Positions 1 through 10,055 of a stretch of DNA of 64,000 bases are shown here, piece after piece. Positions within the stretch are counted from its first letter, which is position 1, and the number at the start of each line of letters is the position of its first letter. The notes beneath the pieces were generated by a model, which worked only from the letters and a program-made list of their open reading frames with translations, did no database searches and had not been told where the DNA came from. Both the position numbers and the translations under genes were made by a program. Source of the DNA: Albula goreensis (Eukaryota; Chordata; Actinopteri; Albuliformes; Albulidae); contig CM040746.1 in NCBI GenBank assembly GCA_022829145.1, forward strand, positions 13,576,184 through 13,640,183. The letters are read 5' to 3'.

Positions 1-399
1 CCTTGTCAGGTTACAACCTACTGCAGAGACTATCTCTACTCTAACTCAAGAGGAGGAAGCCAGACACATGTAACGCTTCTTATTCACATGGCAAGTAGCC
101 TTTGGTTAATTCAACACTACAGATGCATCACCCAGTACATGCTGCCTGTGCCACCAGAGAACCACTGCATATCCTCAGTTTACAGACTTGCAGGCACCTG
201 GCTGTGCAGGAGTGACCACTGGAGGGCGATGGGGCTTTTATCGACTTGGCCTCTTCCCTCCATGAAGTTCAGCCAACTTTTGTGTTGATAATGCTTGCCA
301 CCAGCCACAGCCACTGATGGTGTGATCTGCAAATTGACTGCCCAGTCACGGGACTCACAGTTGCACCTCAAACATGTGACTCATGTGAGCCACCCAGAG
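1..399. other. Intergenic DNA, no gene recognised
   Basis: No exon, RNA gene or clear repeat end is recognisable. Short open frames on both strands lack coding character. The 3' part may be a further decayed piece of the LINE relic that becomes recognisable just downstream. Confidence 0.4.
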
Positions 400-735
400 G
401 CCCTTCAAACATTGTTATCACAATGGGTTGACACTTTTCCAGCTGCTCACATCAGGTAACTCGGCCTGGCTCTGTTTCAGAATCCAATTGCCTCATTACA
501 GGAGGCCCCCAGGGGTCTTTGTCCACTACTATTTGCATTGTACAAAAAAACCCAATATTTGCATAAATATTCAATATTAGCATCCCACAGCTTTTTAACC
601 CACTCCTTTGTGGATGATACACAGTTCGATTCTCTTAGGATCTTGGCAAAAACTGCATTGAAGACCTTCATTTGCACAGTTCACAGACAATCCTTTCCTT
701 TGATCAACAGTAGGTCATGTATACTGTCTCCTTAG
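400..735 (+). mobile_element. Decayed non-LTR retrotransposon (LINE, L2/CR1-like) reverse-transcriptase relic
   Basis: Conceptual translation of the + strand shows fragments of the reverse-transcriptase palm. Around 500-540 the DNA resembles the family motif PQGS...LLFALY, with the middle part missing so the frame shifts. Around 598-632 it reads SFVDDTQF, which matches the catalytic YADDTQ box of L2/CR1/Rex-type LINEs with the first residue changed. The spacing between the two boxes is about right for the family. No ORF1, endonuclease or 3' tail is visible, so this is a short 5'-truncated fragment. It lies upstream of the tra2b promoter on the same strand. Clade assignment is uncertain. Confidence 0.5.
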
Positions 736-924
736 CATATGTCTGTAACAATGCTTTGTAACCACAAAATATTACATTGCAAACAGTTATGTATTAAAGA
801 GGGGTTCTGCTTGTAAAGTCCTGAGTAAATACTGAGTTTTGTAGAACAGGTGAGAAAACTGTTCAGACCCTCCAGAGTTGTTGAACACAAAACACAAAAT
901 AAAGTGAACACAAAAACGTACTGA

Positions 925-1050
925 TATGTATTAATCAATTGGGATACTGGCCTGCCCTTTACCTTCAGAACAGATGCAATCCTTTTTGGAATCCAGTTAC
1001 ACCAGTTTTAAACTGTTTCTACAAGGATATTGTATCATTCTTCAAGAGGG
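925..1050. mobile_element. Possible Tc1/mariner-type fragment
   Basis: The stretch with CCTTCAGAACAGATGCAATC followed by a GGAATCCA-type segment resembles the region just inside the terminal repeat of a common fish Tc1-like family, whose ends carry an ATTAGGTACAC-type motif. No terminal repeat or transposase is preserved. The call rests on remembered family sequence only and is weak. Confidence 0.3.
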
Positions 1051-1129
1051 AAATCCCCAACTCTTTGGGAGATACATTAAGATTCCCATATTAAGTGGTT
1101 TGACCTCTCCCTTAATATTCATGAAAACT

Positions 1130-1349
1130 GCAGCGTGTATTATAGTCACATGATCCTCTCCCAGTGTGCGTTTAATATGTTCCGCTGAAGGAAGTGCTGC
1201 AGTCGCCCGGTTAGTTTTTTTCGTCATTTCCGTTCTGTTACGTCAGACAGTGTAGAGAGAAAGAAGGAGGAAAACAGTTTGGTGGACGGCGGGCTTGCTG
1301 CCTTTTACAGCCAGACAAATTGGGAAAATCTACAATCAATCAGGAAGCC
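1130..1349 (+). promoter_or_regulatory. tra2b: tra2b promoter and 5' UTR
   Basis: The segment upstream of the tra2b start is richer in GC and CpG than its surroundings and has no convincing TATA box, as expected of a housekeeping promoter. A CRE/ATF-like site TTACGTCA lies at 1238-1245 and an ETS-like ATTTCCG just before it. Transcription probably starts near 1240-1290. The following purine-rich then pyrimidine-rich leader contains no upstream ATG between about 1250 and the start codon. The start context GAAGCCATGA has a purine at -3. Confidence 0.55.
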
Positions 1350-1382
1350 ATGAGCGACAACGAGAAGGATTTTGTTGAGCGG
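1350..1382 (+). CDS. tra2b: tra2b coding exon 1
   Basis: Encodes [11 protein letters not shown]. It ends in phase 0 with donor gtgcgt. This short N-terminal exon is typical of Tra2 genes and is where the poison exon would be joined. Confidence 0.92.
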
Positions 1383-4300
1383 GTGCGTAAAACATTTAAC
1401 AGACATTTTAAAAATATATTCAGGGAAGTTTTTTTTTCAGGTTGGCAATGGCTGCTAGCGAGCTAATATTAGCTATTTTCCGTAGTGGCGAGCGGGCTCT
1501 GAGTGTCTAGCCGCCATTTGTCTTGAATGTTTAGATACTTCGTTTGGGACGTTATGTCCTGTGTTTTATGGGTTGTGATTCTTCAGTTTGATCGTCCATC
1601 ACTCCAATTTCTCTGCGGTTCTTGAATGCTTGTGTAAGGATGGGATAATTTTGCTAATAGGTTTTCTAGTCCCCTATAATTACAAATAGAAGGAACGGTA
1701 ATGAAATTAAATGTTATCATTTGAGGTAGCATGTGGGTTAGCTAGGAAATGGCTCACAATGAGCCGTTTACCCACTCAAAATCATTTAATGTTACTTATT
1801 GACAATAAAGCGTCTCTACGTGTTGGTGCCAGTCAGTTGTGTGTTTTTCAGTTATTGTATATAACAAGGCAAAAATCGCACAGGTTGTGGTTGCGAGTTT
1901 GAGGATGGATTGATGTCTAATCAACAGTACCAGTTTGAACGTGGCAAACAAGGCCCCATCGGTGGAACAGATTTTTTTTAGCGTCACCAGTTGAATTCAT
2001 CGAACGTTCATTTACTCTGAGTATTACAGAACAATAGCCTAAACACATGCACGGCTCATGCGTTCCTTGAGTCTGTGTGATGACGTCAACGTCTGAAGAC
2101 GGTCTGGTCCGACCGGTTAGTCGAAGGCCTTCACTTATGGAGGCCATAATGTTTTCGAAATGCGTGATAAAATTCAATATGAAACGCAATTCTTCAGATT
2201 CGTTTGCTATGCATTTCGTAGCATCTGTAATGGTTAATGCTTGCTGAAGTGACCAGCCACGCTTTTATGGTACTCGCGGTCCGAGATTGGCCTACCACAT
2301 GGTCAGTCAAAGAGACGCGGTAGCAGCTGCATCATAGCCCATTGTACACCCATGTGGACTGTGAGTATAAGGACCAATGAGGTATTAATGGTTTAAATTA
2401 TGAAAGATGTAAGTGTGCTATGTGAGTGATATAAATGAGGGCACAACACAGAACATTGTTCTCCTTAAGCATTCCCTTCACCAAGCTATTAATTTGACTC
2501 TTCTGGAGGAAAGAAAAGTGGCACACATTTGTAAGGGTGTTATTATAGAGAACTAATTGGCTGTAACTGTAGAAAGTATTTATAGTGTTCATATTTATGA
2601 ATATACTGGATGTAAGCAGCTATTTGAAAGAGTTAGTCTTTCTGAGAGTTAATTTTCTAAGCTAGATTCATGGCAAAGATCTCTCACAACTGTGCAGGTA
2701 GATGTAACATATTTCCATTTGTCCTGACTAACTGGCTGTCAGCTGAGTTGGCTTGATGTAATAGGACCATCATCATGAGCATGCTCTCTTATGTTGAAGA
2801 AATAATGGTTTTGAATGTTAAATGTCCAAAATAATGTAGTCCAGGTCTGTTTGAGAGCCCAAAGTGTTATGATGTTGAACCACATTGAGCAGAGTAATTG
2901 TTTAGTTAATACTCAAGTATACTCAACCAGGGTTTTTAACAGTCTGACATCTGGCCAACTTCATTCAGATTATTATTTTGTCCTTCACTTGGGTTGACAG
3001 GAGCTGAATACCAGTCATTTGAGTTCAGAAATTTATGTGCAACAATGCGTTTCCATATTGCCCCATTTGGACTCATTTCCATCATAATCTGAGGGCCTCA
3101 AAGGACTGCAGTGACTTATAAGTTGTTGCATGTTTAAGATTGAGTTCTGCTAAATTCTTTGGTCTGACATTTTTCAGTTCATTATTTGGGACTCTTACTG
3201 AAATAATCACAAATAACATGTTTCTCCAGTCTTAGTATTTTATTCAGGGCATGATGGTGATATGAGGGGAAAACTGGCTCATGGTTTAGATTTTGACTGT
3301 GGTTTTTATACGTTCTTCACCCTTTTCTTTTTTCATTAAGGTTAAGGTTGGAAGAGGAAAAATGCGGAAGAAGTCAAAATATCAAGTTTTTAATAAGAAT
3401 GATTTGAAGTCTGAATTTGAGAATGCATGCTATTTGTGAGGAGAAAAAAGAAGTCCCCACATGTAGAGTGTATTGGCAGTGAGAAATGGGGGAAGAGGAA
3501 AGAAGTCAGAAATTTGAAACTGAAGAAAGAAGAAAAGAAATGTTTGAAGTTATGAAGTTAAGATCAGAAGTAATCGGGGATAAGATCACTGCGCTAAGTA
3601 ATTACAAGTCTGTTCATGTCCCAGTTTTATTTCTCTCTGTAAGCCTGCATGCATTTATTTTTCCTAGTACATTTAAGGGTTGTTCTGTCTCTGCAATAAA
3701 CTGTTAACTGAGTATACTCTTTGAGCCATTTGACATTTGCAAAATTAACTAAACACAATCTTGATAGTTTTATAGTGTACATATTTTCTCTTGGATGGTT
3801 GAAACAGAGTGTTGCTGACCGATCATGTGTTTGTGTTATATAATTAATGGGAAACACTTGAAGGCAGTCTATTGTGATATAGAGTAGAATTTGAAGCTGT
3901 AGTCATGCAGGATCCAGCTTGGTCCCGCTGTTCTGGTGCTGAGCAGCCTTCTGTTGGTGTGGTTGGTTTAGGAGTCCCGCTCGGCCTCCAGGAGCGTGAG
4001 TCCCAGGGGCTCTGGTAAGTCAGCCAGTTGCTCCCCGGCCCAGTCTCCTGCCCCGTCCAAGGAGGGATCCCGCCACTCCCGCTCCAAGTCCCGGTCCCGC
4101 TCTAGATCCAACTCCAGGTGAGTGGCCATTTCTCAATAAATTTGTGCGATGATATGGAAGTACCTTTTTGTGACAGCTGCCATAACATGTGTTCTGTCAT
4201 AACACTTAAGTGCGGTACTTTACCCAAAACAAAAGTCTAATTTCTGAAAGTATATTCTGACAGGCAAGCCAATTAATTGGTAATTCCTCAGACAAAGTTT

Positions 4301-7300
4301 CCCCATCGGGCACTAGTAGATAATGTAATGAAATCCCAACTGTTTGAGATTAACCTTTCAGATTATTATAAAATGTCATGTCATTGTCTAGTTGTAACTG
4401 CATCAAGCTGGCTGGTCATATAACACACTGATATATTTCTGTGTAAGTTTAGGCTTTTTTTAGAGTGTCTTTTGTACAGCTGCCATTCTAAGTAGGTTAA
4501 TAAGGTGTCCTTGTGTAATGTGTAGTTAATGTTGCTATTGCCAAGATGCTTCCTTGGTGTCTCGAGCCAGCACAACAAAGGCGACAGTATGAAACCTTCC
4601 CCAATCTGCTACCCAGAAGAATGTTTTAATTTAATCTGGAACATGTACCTCAAATTATTAGCTAAAGGTGCACTTTAGGAAGCTGAGATGGAAGGTTTCA
4701 TTCACAACTGGAAGCAGATTGGAGATGTTGACACTTTGTAATGCCAGATTAGTAAATGATTGAATGATGAATTGTATGATAATACAAATATACTTAGCAA
4801 AGCAATTGAAAAAAAGTGTTTCAGTTTCTTGCTTTTAACACTTTCCATTGATTACAAATACACAAAATACAATTAGATTTTGACAAAGGGGTGTGTCTTG
4901 GTACTGAAAAAAAAATGCAAGCTGGCAAGTCAAAGCAACCAGAACAGGTTTTTTTTTATTGGGCATATTAGGGGCTGTCCAGTTAAACTGGTAAAGTAGC
5001 TAAGCACATTTCAGGAAAAGAAAATTAACTACCTGTACGAATTAACTCCAGATATTGAAGTCCTTAAAGCATATAATATAATTTTATGATGAATAGTTAT
5101 GTGCTTGAATCATTTCTATGAACTCATGGAGTTATGTTGCATTTCTCTTTATGTTGAACAGATGGATACGTTTTTCCTTTTTATAGTTACGCACTTAACT
5201 GTTCCATCTCTGAAGCAGATACTCAGTATGGAATTGTTTGTTTTTATCTGCAACCCACATTAAAGCTGGCTAAAGCTGGTTTTCAGTGGCTCCTTGCACC
5301 ACCACTGTAGGTTTTTATTCAAGTTTGACTTAATTTGTGTTTGTAGATGACTGACTGTGGGTCAGTCTGTCAGTGTTGATTGTGGCAGAAGTCCCATGGG
5401 GCAGTTTGCAGTTGGTAAAAGCATTGCTCAGGGAAGGGCAATTTTAGCTGATAGAGTATCCCTTTCTTATAGCTCTGTAGGGAGGCAAGTTGTTCGAGTG
5501 CTTGCTGCCTGGCTGCACCAACTGTGTGCAATTTGAAGCAATCGGCTGCAAATTGTGAACACCATTGGTGAGATGCGATGGACATATGGTTGCGATACAG
5601 CTAATTGTAGAGAAATGCTGATTGGACATCATCATCAAACTGTTGATTGGTCACTGCCGTGCGCTGATGTTGGCATATGTCCCTGTCTGCAGGTCCCGTT
5701 CCCATCGAAGCTCCCGCCGCCGCTACACCCACTCCCGCTCGCGCTCACGCTCTCACCGTCGCCGCTCGAGAAGCCGCTCCCACAGCGGGGACTACCGCCG
5801 CCGCCGCAGTCACAGCCACTCGCCCATGTCCAACCGGCGCCGTCACATTGGTAACAGGGTAAGAGCCCTGTGGCTTTCCCTTTTAATTCCCTCAAAACTT
5901 GCTCCTCCCCAAAATTTTCTCACAACAATATACCTTGCCATGAATTTTGGGTTTGGTCATTTTAGCTGCTGTTACAAACACTTAACAGCTCTGTGTTAGC
6001 CATATTACAGTTCTTGAGTAAATGCTTTCAACACTGCAAAAACTACTCCCCTAACTGAAATTCATTTCTGAGTTCATTTCTGTGTGCTTTTAAAAATTGA
6101 AAGAATGTTAACATGAAATTATCTGATTTTTTTTTTTTTTTAAACTTTGGCCAAATTTCTGAATTTATGTTAAACTAAGGTTTGTGTGAATTTATGTTAT
6201 ATCTCTGGCAATGGGTTTTAACATTTTAGAAAAGTTCATTGGGTTTTGTTTTTTCTGTTGGAAACCAGCTCACCAAGTTTTACAAATACTTCTGAACAGA
6301 TTAGCCACACAAATGTTTGTTTTAGGAGAAATATTTCAGAAAGTGATGTTTATTCAGTTGACAGTATATGCAGATTTTTATTTGTATTATTGTCATTAAG
6401 TATTTTGTAGGATCCCACAATGTCATGCTAAAAGAAACAATTATCAATGAACTTGTAATAGGTGTGCTGTCAACAAAATGCCCCAGAGAGCTCAACAAGC
6501 TGGATATGCACATTGTGTGCATTGACTTATTTAAGACTAGCACCCCATGAGATGTCTAGATGTATACCAAACTATAGTCCAAATAGTGCTTCATCATGAG
6601 TCGAGTATGATTTAGTCAGTGAATTTCTGTCATCTAGTACCAAGCAGTAAACAATTTAAATGAGTTTATCTCAGTTTAGCAGTGCTTATTTTTTTATGCA
6701 TTTTTATTACATTTATCATTTAATGTAAACCTAACACAACTTTGGCATCACATTCATCTGTAGACCCTCTTCTTGTAATTTATCTAGTAATCACTAGAAT
6801 GTAAAGGAATGTTTTTGGGGATGTATGCAAAGTGTGCATTGTTGAAATTCATGAGGAATATGTGGTGAGCATTGATATGCAAGATGTTTGTGACTACGCA
6901 ACAAAATTGCACATGGCAGTTTTAAATGTAGATAATGACTTTCCTTTGAACCCCTCTCCCTCCAAATGTGACATTTCAGTGTCTGAGTCATGAAGCTGTA
7001 ATTTAGCAGACAGTGCTGTCATCCAAATCACAAATTTGTATTGATTGACGCTTTGAGAAAGTGCAAGCAAAAGGCGGCTTTCATTATGAGCCAAGGCTTT
7101 GTCTGAATGCCTGAACAGGCATCTTGCTAATTAGCATCCTAAACCACAAAGTAGAAAGCGTTTGTGCGAATTTCTGAAGATCTGATGTAGAACCAAAAGA
7201 CTGGAAACATGACCAAAGAATCCAAATTAGCATAAAGCTTTTAATTATGGATTATTTTAATGTTAAAGCCTATTTCACACCATTTCCCCAAAAACTAGTG

Positions 7301-9436
7301 TTAGCATTGTTTTGATGTTGTAAGCTTCTCTGCTTCTGTAATTATATGTCCCAAAGTGCCTACGGCTTGGTGCATGAGCGCTCATTTAATGCCATTTTAT
7401 AGGCGAACCCGGACCCCAACTGTTGCCTGGGTGTGTTTGGCCTCAGCTTGTACACCACAGAGAGGGACCTGAGGGAGGTATTCTCAAAGTACGGCCCAAT
7501 CGCAGACGTCAGCATCGTGTACGACCAGCAGTCCCGGCGCTCCAGGGGCTTTGCCTTCGTCTACTTCGAGAACCGAGAGGACTCCAAAGAGGTGAGTGTT
7601 GTGAGGTAGTGGTAAGCAGTCATCATTGAATATTTTGGTTTTGTCATAGATATTTAGGTTCTGCTGATCACAGAATGCTTGACTTGTTTTCAGGCTAAAG
7701 AGCGTGCAAATGGAATGGAGCTGGACGGTCGAAGAATCAGAGTGGACTTCTCGATCACGAAGAGGCCTCACACTCCAACACCTGGGATCTACATGGGACG
7801 GCCAACATAGTAGGTGTTTCTGAATCTGCACCACACTCCAGACAATGCACCATTTGCACTGTTCTCTTATGTTATTCCACAAGGATGATAGATATGCTCT
7901 TTCATACTTGTAATTGTAGTCTGAGTTAGTGCAGATCAGAGAATGAGTCAAGGTTTGGTTATATGAAGCTGAGTAGTAGAAATTCAGCTGACTGCCATTT
8001 CATCAATTTTAGAATCAGTCAGGACAGACATGTTACATTTATTGTTAATGTCCATGTGCCATTTTAGTGTGGACAGTAAGATGTACTCACTGTAACCATA
8101 GGATTCCCATCAATGAAGACCATATATATAAGCATTGCCTGATTTGTCCTGTGTAGTGGAGGTGCAGGTGGTCCCAGTTTCAACCGTCGCTCACGAGATT
8201 ACAATGACAGAGGGTATGACCGTGGCTATGATCGCTATGACGACCGGGAGTACTACAGATCTTACAGGTTGGTAGGCACCAAGTGCCTTTAATGTATACC
8301 CTCTACTATTGGCAACATTATGTAATGTGTGGAGCAGTGGCAGGTGTGGAAGAGGAAAAAGCAAAAGTTCAATAAAAAGGGGCCAAAGGCTGTTTATATC
8401 GCTTTTGGGGGAAAAGGAAACATTAAAAATGGAATGAATACAAAACAGGGTCCAAACTCAAACAGCACAGCCATCCAGAAAACACCCAAAAAGTCCCCTT
8501 CAGCCTCTCAGGCTGTGCTTAAATAGAAGGCCTAATTGAAGGCAAGTGCTCACAGCTGAGTTGATTTGACATCACTCGCAGGTGAGCCTGCCTGTTAGTG
8601 AGGCCTCTGCTGTTGCAGCTCCGGTGAACTCTTCAGGCTGAGGGAGGGAAAAAGGAGACTGACAGCAGTACAGTGGGAGGAGCCGAGGAATTTTCTCCTC
8701 CCTCCACCTCTCCCAGTGCCACAAATGCTACAACTATGCTACTACTATCTGAAGGTTTTCTGTGGTAAATCTTTAAACTGGAGATGCACCATTTCAGGAA
8801 CTGGGAAGGTATTAGGGGCTTGAATAAATGAGACACTAAACAGTGTCAGTGCTTTAGAAAGAGCCTCAGAAATTGCTTCGTAACTCTTTTTAGTGTTTTC
8901 TTCTGATCATGGCATCATGCACTTCATTTATTTTGGGTGGGGCTGTCCCACATCGGGCATAACTGTGTACCCAAGTATTTTCAGAACTTTAACTCGAGAC
9001 TTAGGTTGAGTTAATGAGAGAGAGAGGGGTACCTTTTCACTTCACTGTAGTTATGTCATACTGAAAAAGTACTTGTTCAGGAATAGGAATAATGCTATGT
9101 CACAGCGTAAACAGGTTTTCACTGGACTTTGCCGTAAACTGTGGCTGTATTGTGATTTCAGACGCAGATCCCCGTCTCCGTACTACAGCCGAGGGACCTA
9201 TAGATCCCGCTCTCGTTCGCGCTCCTACTCTCCACGTAAGTACAGCTAACTAACCTGCACAGGCCCATTGTGTAGACACCAGCATAGTCTGACTGGCCTT
9301 TAGTGTTGTTATGAAAAAAGGCCAGTCTCAAGATTGCATTGGCTAATCCCATAGTACACGAGTCTTGATATTTAATGGTCAATAATATTTGATGTTCAGT
9401 TTTATATCCTGTGTTCTTTCCACAGGCCATTACTGA
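1350..9436 (+). CDS. tra2b: Transformer-2 beta splicing activator, complete, 8 coding exons
   Basis: Join 1350-1382, 3972-4117, 5693-5858, 7403-7591, 7694-7809, 8157-8267, 9162-9235, 9426-9436: 846 nt, 281 residues (human TRA2B has 288). It is a nuclear SR-like protein that binds GAA-rich exonic enhancers and activates exon inclusion. Residues about 12-110 form the N-terminal RS domain (RS1). The RRM spans about 118-197, with RNP2 LGVFGL at 124-129 and RNP1 RGFAFVYF at 163-170. The conserved linker [18 protein letters not shown] starts at 201. The C-terminal RS domain (RS2) ends [28 protein letters not shown] identifies TRA2B rather than TRA2A. All introns are GT-AG and every phase closes. 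The glycine-rich run seen in mammalian TRA2B before RS2 is reduced here to GGAGG plus a tyrosine/aspartate/arginine-rich segment. igf2bp2 follows downstream on the same strand, as in mammals. Expression is probably limited by the poison exon in intron 1. Confidence 0.97.
1383..3971 (+). other. tra2b: tra2b intron 1
   Basis: The intron is 2.6 kb. The first 200 bases continue the CpG-rich promoter region. The middle is AT-rich and featureless by eye. The 3' third holds the GAA-rich alternative exon listed separately. The acceptor before exon 2 is GGTTTAG, with a GT-rich rather than pure pyrimidine tract, so it may be a weak site. Confidence 0.75.
3341..3597 (+). other. tra2b: Putative tra2b poison (autoregulatory) exon
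   Basis: A strong pyrimidine tract (3321-3335) leads to acceptor CATTAAG at 3340. The following 250 bases are extremely purine-rich with repeated GAA/GAAGAA elements near 3365-3375, 3440-3455 and 3490-3540, the binding sites of Tra2-beta itself. Spliced after exon 1 (phase 0), the frame runs 32 codons and stops at TGA 3437-3439. Plausible donors are GTAATT at 3598 or GTAATC at 3570, so the 3' edge is uncertain. It is known that vertebrate TRA2B exon 2 is a stop-containing exon activated by Tra2-beta through GAA enhancers, which lowers its own protein level. Position, composition and frame here all match. Identity is inferred, not aligned. Confidence 0.8.
3972..4117 (+). CDS. tra2b: tra2b coding exon 2 (RS1, first part)
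   Basis: 146 nt starting ESRSASRS and rich in SR/RS dipeptides; donor gtgagt. It leaves two bases of an arginine codon, completed by the next exon. Confidence 0.92.
4118..5692 (+). other. tra2b: tra2b intron 2
   Basis: 1.6 kb, AT-rich. It contains interleaved complementary segments at 4589-4722 (separate entry) and several oligo-A/T runs. No coding or RNA gene is visible. The acceptor is CTGTCTGCAG. Confidence 0.75.
4589..4722 (+). repeat. Interleaved complementary segments (A-B-A'-B')
   Basis: ATGAAACCTTCC at 4589-4600 (A) is directly followed by CCAATCTGCT at 4601-4610 (B). The exact complements GGAAGGTTTCAT at 4690-4701 (A') and AGCAGATTGG at 4713-4722 (B') follow in the same order, not the mirrored order of a hairpin. 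Both stems could form together only as a pseudoknot-like fold. No known family is recognised. Confidence 0.6.
5693..5858 (+). CDS. tra2b: tra2b coding exon 3 (RS1, second part)
   Basis: 166 nt encoding the arginine/serine-rich [20 protein letters not shown] region, the [16 protein letters not shown] segment and the RRM approach. It is GC-rich (many CGC and CCG). This composition creates long spurious open frames on both strands. Donor gtaaga, phase 0. Confidence 0.95.
5859..7402 (+). other. tra2b: tra2b intron 3
   Basis: 1.5 kb AT-rich intron with a run of about 14 T at 6128-6142. No element, exon or RNA gene is recognised. The acceptor ATTTTATAG precedes the RRM exon. Confidence 0.7.
7403..7591 (+). 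CDS. tra2b: tra2b coding exon 4 (RRM)
   Basis: 189 nt, 63 codons, phase 0 at both ends. It encodes [16 protein letters not shown] through RNP1 RGFAFVYF to ENREDSKE, most of the RNA recognition motif. Donor gtgagt. Confidence 0.97.
7694..7809 (+). CDS. tra2b: tra2b coding exon 5 (end of RRM, linker)
   Basis: 116 nt encoding [20 protein letters not shown] and the conserved linker to GRPT. It ends within the tyrosine codon with donor gtaggt. The short intron before it (102 bp) has acceptor TTTTCAG. Confidence 0.96.
8157..8267 (+). CDS. tra2b: tra2b coding exon 6 (Gly/Tyr/Arg-rich segment)
   Basis: 111 nt encoding [19 protein letters not shown] and the [18 protein letters not shown] segment. 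Donor gttggt was chosen because it joins in frame to [10 protein letters not shown]; the GTAGGC five bases downstream would break the frame. Confidence 0.93.
8330..8730 (+). repeat. Possible unclassified interspersed repeat in tra2b intron 6
   Basis: Within the 894-bp intron 6 (8268-9161) this block is richer in G and C and purine-skewed, unlike its AT-rich flanks. It has the look of an inserted non-coding repeat, including an open + frame of 65 codons that matches nothing recognisable. No terminal repeats or target-site duplications were found. Evidence is compositional only. Confidence 0.25.
9162..9235 (+). CDS. tra2b: tra2b coding exon 7 (RS2)
   Basis: 74 nt encoding [20 protein letters not shown] to SYSP, the C-terminal RS domain. 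Acceptor TTTCAG, donor gtaagt. Confidence 0.95.
9426..9436 (+). CDS. tra2b: tra2b coding exon 8 (last two residues and stop)
   Basis: The last exon completes the arginine codon, adds His-Tyr and ends at TGA 9434-9436. The mammalian protein likewise ends in a YSPRRY-type tail. The stop lies in the final exon, so the normal mRNA should escape nonsense-mediated decay. Confidence 0.92.
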
Positions 9437-9671
9437 AGCAATACGAGTTTGAAAACATCATTGACTTCATTGCAGTTGTTGTTCCCTTTGTCATGGTCTT
9501 TTCTTTGGATACATTTTGTTGTATTTCCTCCACAATTTCAGCATGCAGCTAGCCTATATGAAGATACTGTTGTGCTCTGTAACTGCTGTGCTCATGTAAA
9601 ATGGTTTCTCAGAGAAAGCCGCTCCCTGATTTCAGTCCCATGGGGATGTTTTATAGTTGGCAGTATTCAAA

Positions 9672-9677
9672 AATAAA
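9672..9677 (+). terminator. tra2b: Proximal polyadenylation signal
   Basis: AATAAA, about 240 bases after the tra2b stop. It could give a short 3' UTR. Confidence 0.5.
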
Positions 9678-10031
9678 CTGCACTTTTTCATAGCTGTTTG
9701 TCCATGACTCTGCAACTTTTCCCTTTTTAGGGGGATTTTTTTGTATTTTATTAAATCTGAGTCCTCTAGGATAATGATGGATTTTTGTTTTTGATAAAAT
9801 ATCATGTGGATAGTAACAAGCTTGATAATGTATGTGGAAGGTAAACTGCTTTTTTCTGATTTACACCTTTGTTGTAATTCAGTATTTAAACAAACCACCT
9901 GCAGTTCATGTACATGTTTCTTTGACCTTCAGATGTCATCAACCTGAAGTGTAGCACCAATTTCAACTGCCCAGTGTTGTGTAGGTTTGTCTTTTTGACT
10001 GTGCTGGTGGTGATGGGAAGTCAAGCAAATT

Positions 10032-10037
10032 AATAAA
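10032..10037 (+). terminator. tra2b: Distal polyadenylation signal
   Basis: AATAAA followed within 30 bases by T- and GT-rich sequence. It is the likely main 3' end of tra2b. Confidence 0.6.
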
Positions 10038-10055
10038 GCTCAGTTTCTTTGATCC

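Larger units (their letters stand above)
9437..10055 (+). other. tra2b: tra2b 3' UTR
   Basis: AT-rich untranslated region with no further splice signals that fit. Two AATAAA signals lie at 9672-9677 and 10032-10037, suggesting short and long 3' ends. The distal site is followed by a T/GT-rich tract typical of a downstream element, so cleavage is probably near 10,050. Confidence 0.65.

Noticed and set aside
5555-5999. Five overlapping open frames on both strands around 5,555-5,999
   Set aside because: Alternative frames of the GC-rich tra2b RS exon; only the frame spliced from exon 2 to exon 4 is coherent.
7423-7951. Open frames overlapping tra2b exons 4 and 5 (plus frame and a 155-codon minus frame)
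   Set aside because: Shadows of the RRM-coding exons; neither resembles a protein.
8268-8277. Alternative donor GTAGGC at 8272 for tra2b exon 6
   Set aside because: Joining from it to 9162 shifts the frame and destroys the [10 protein letters not shown] segment.
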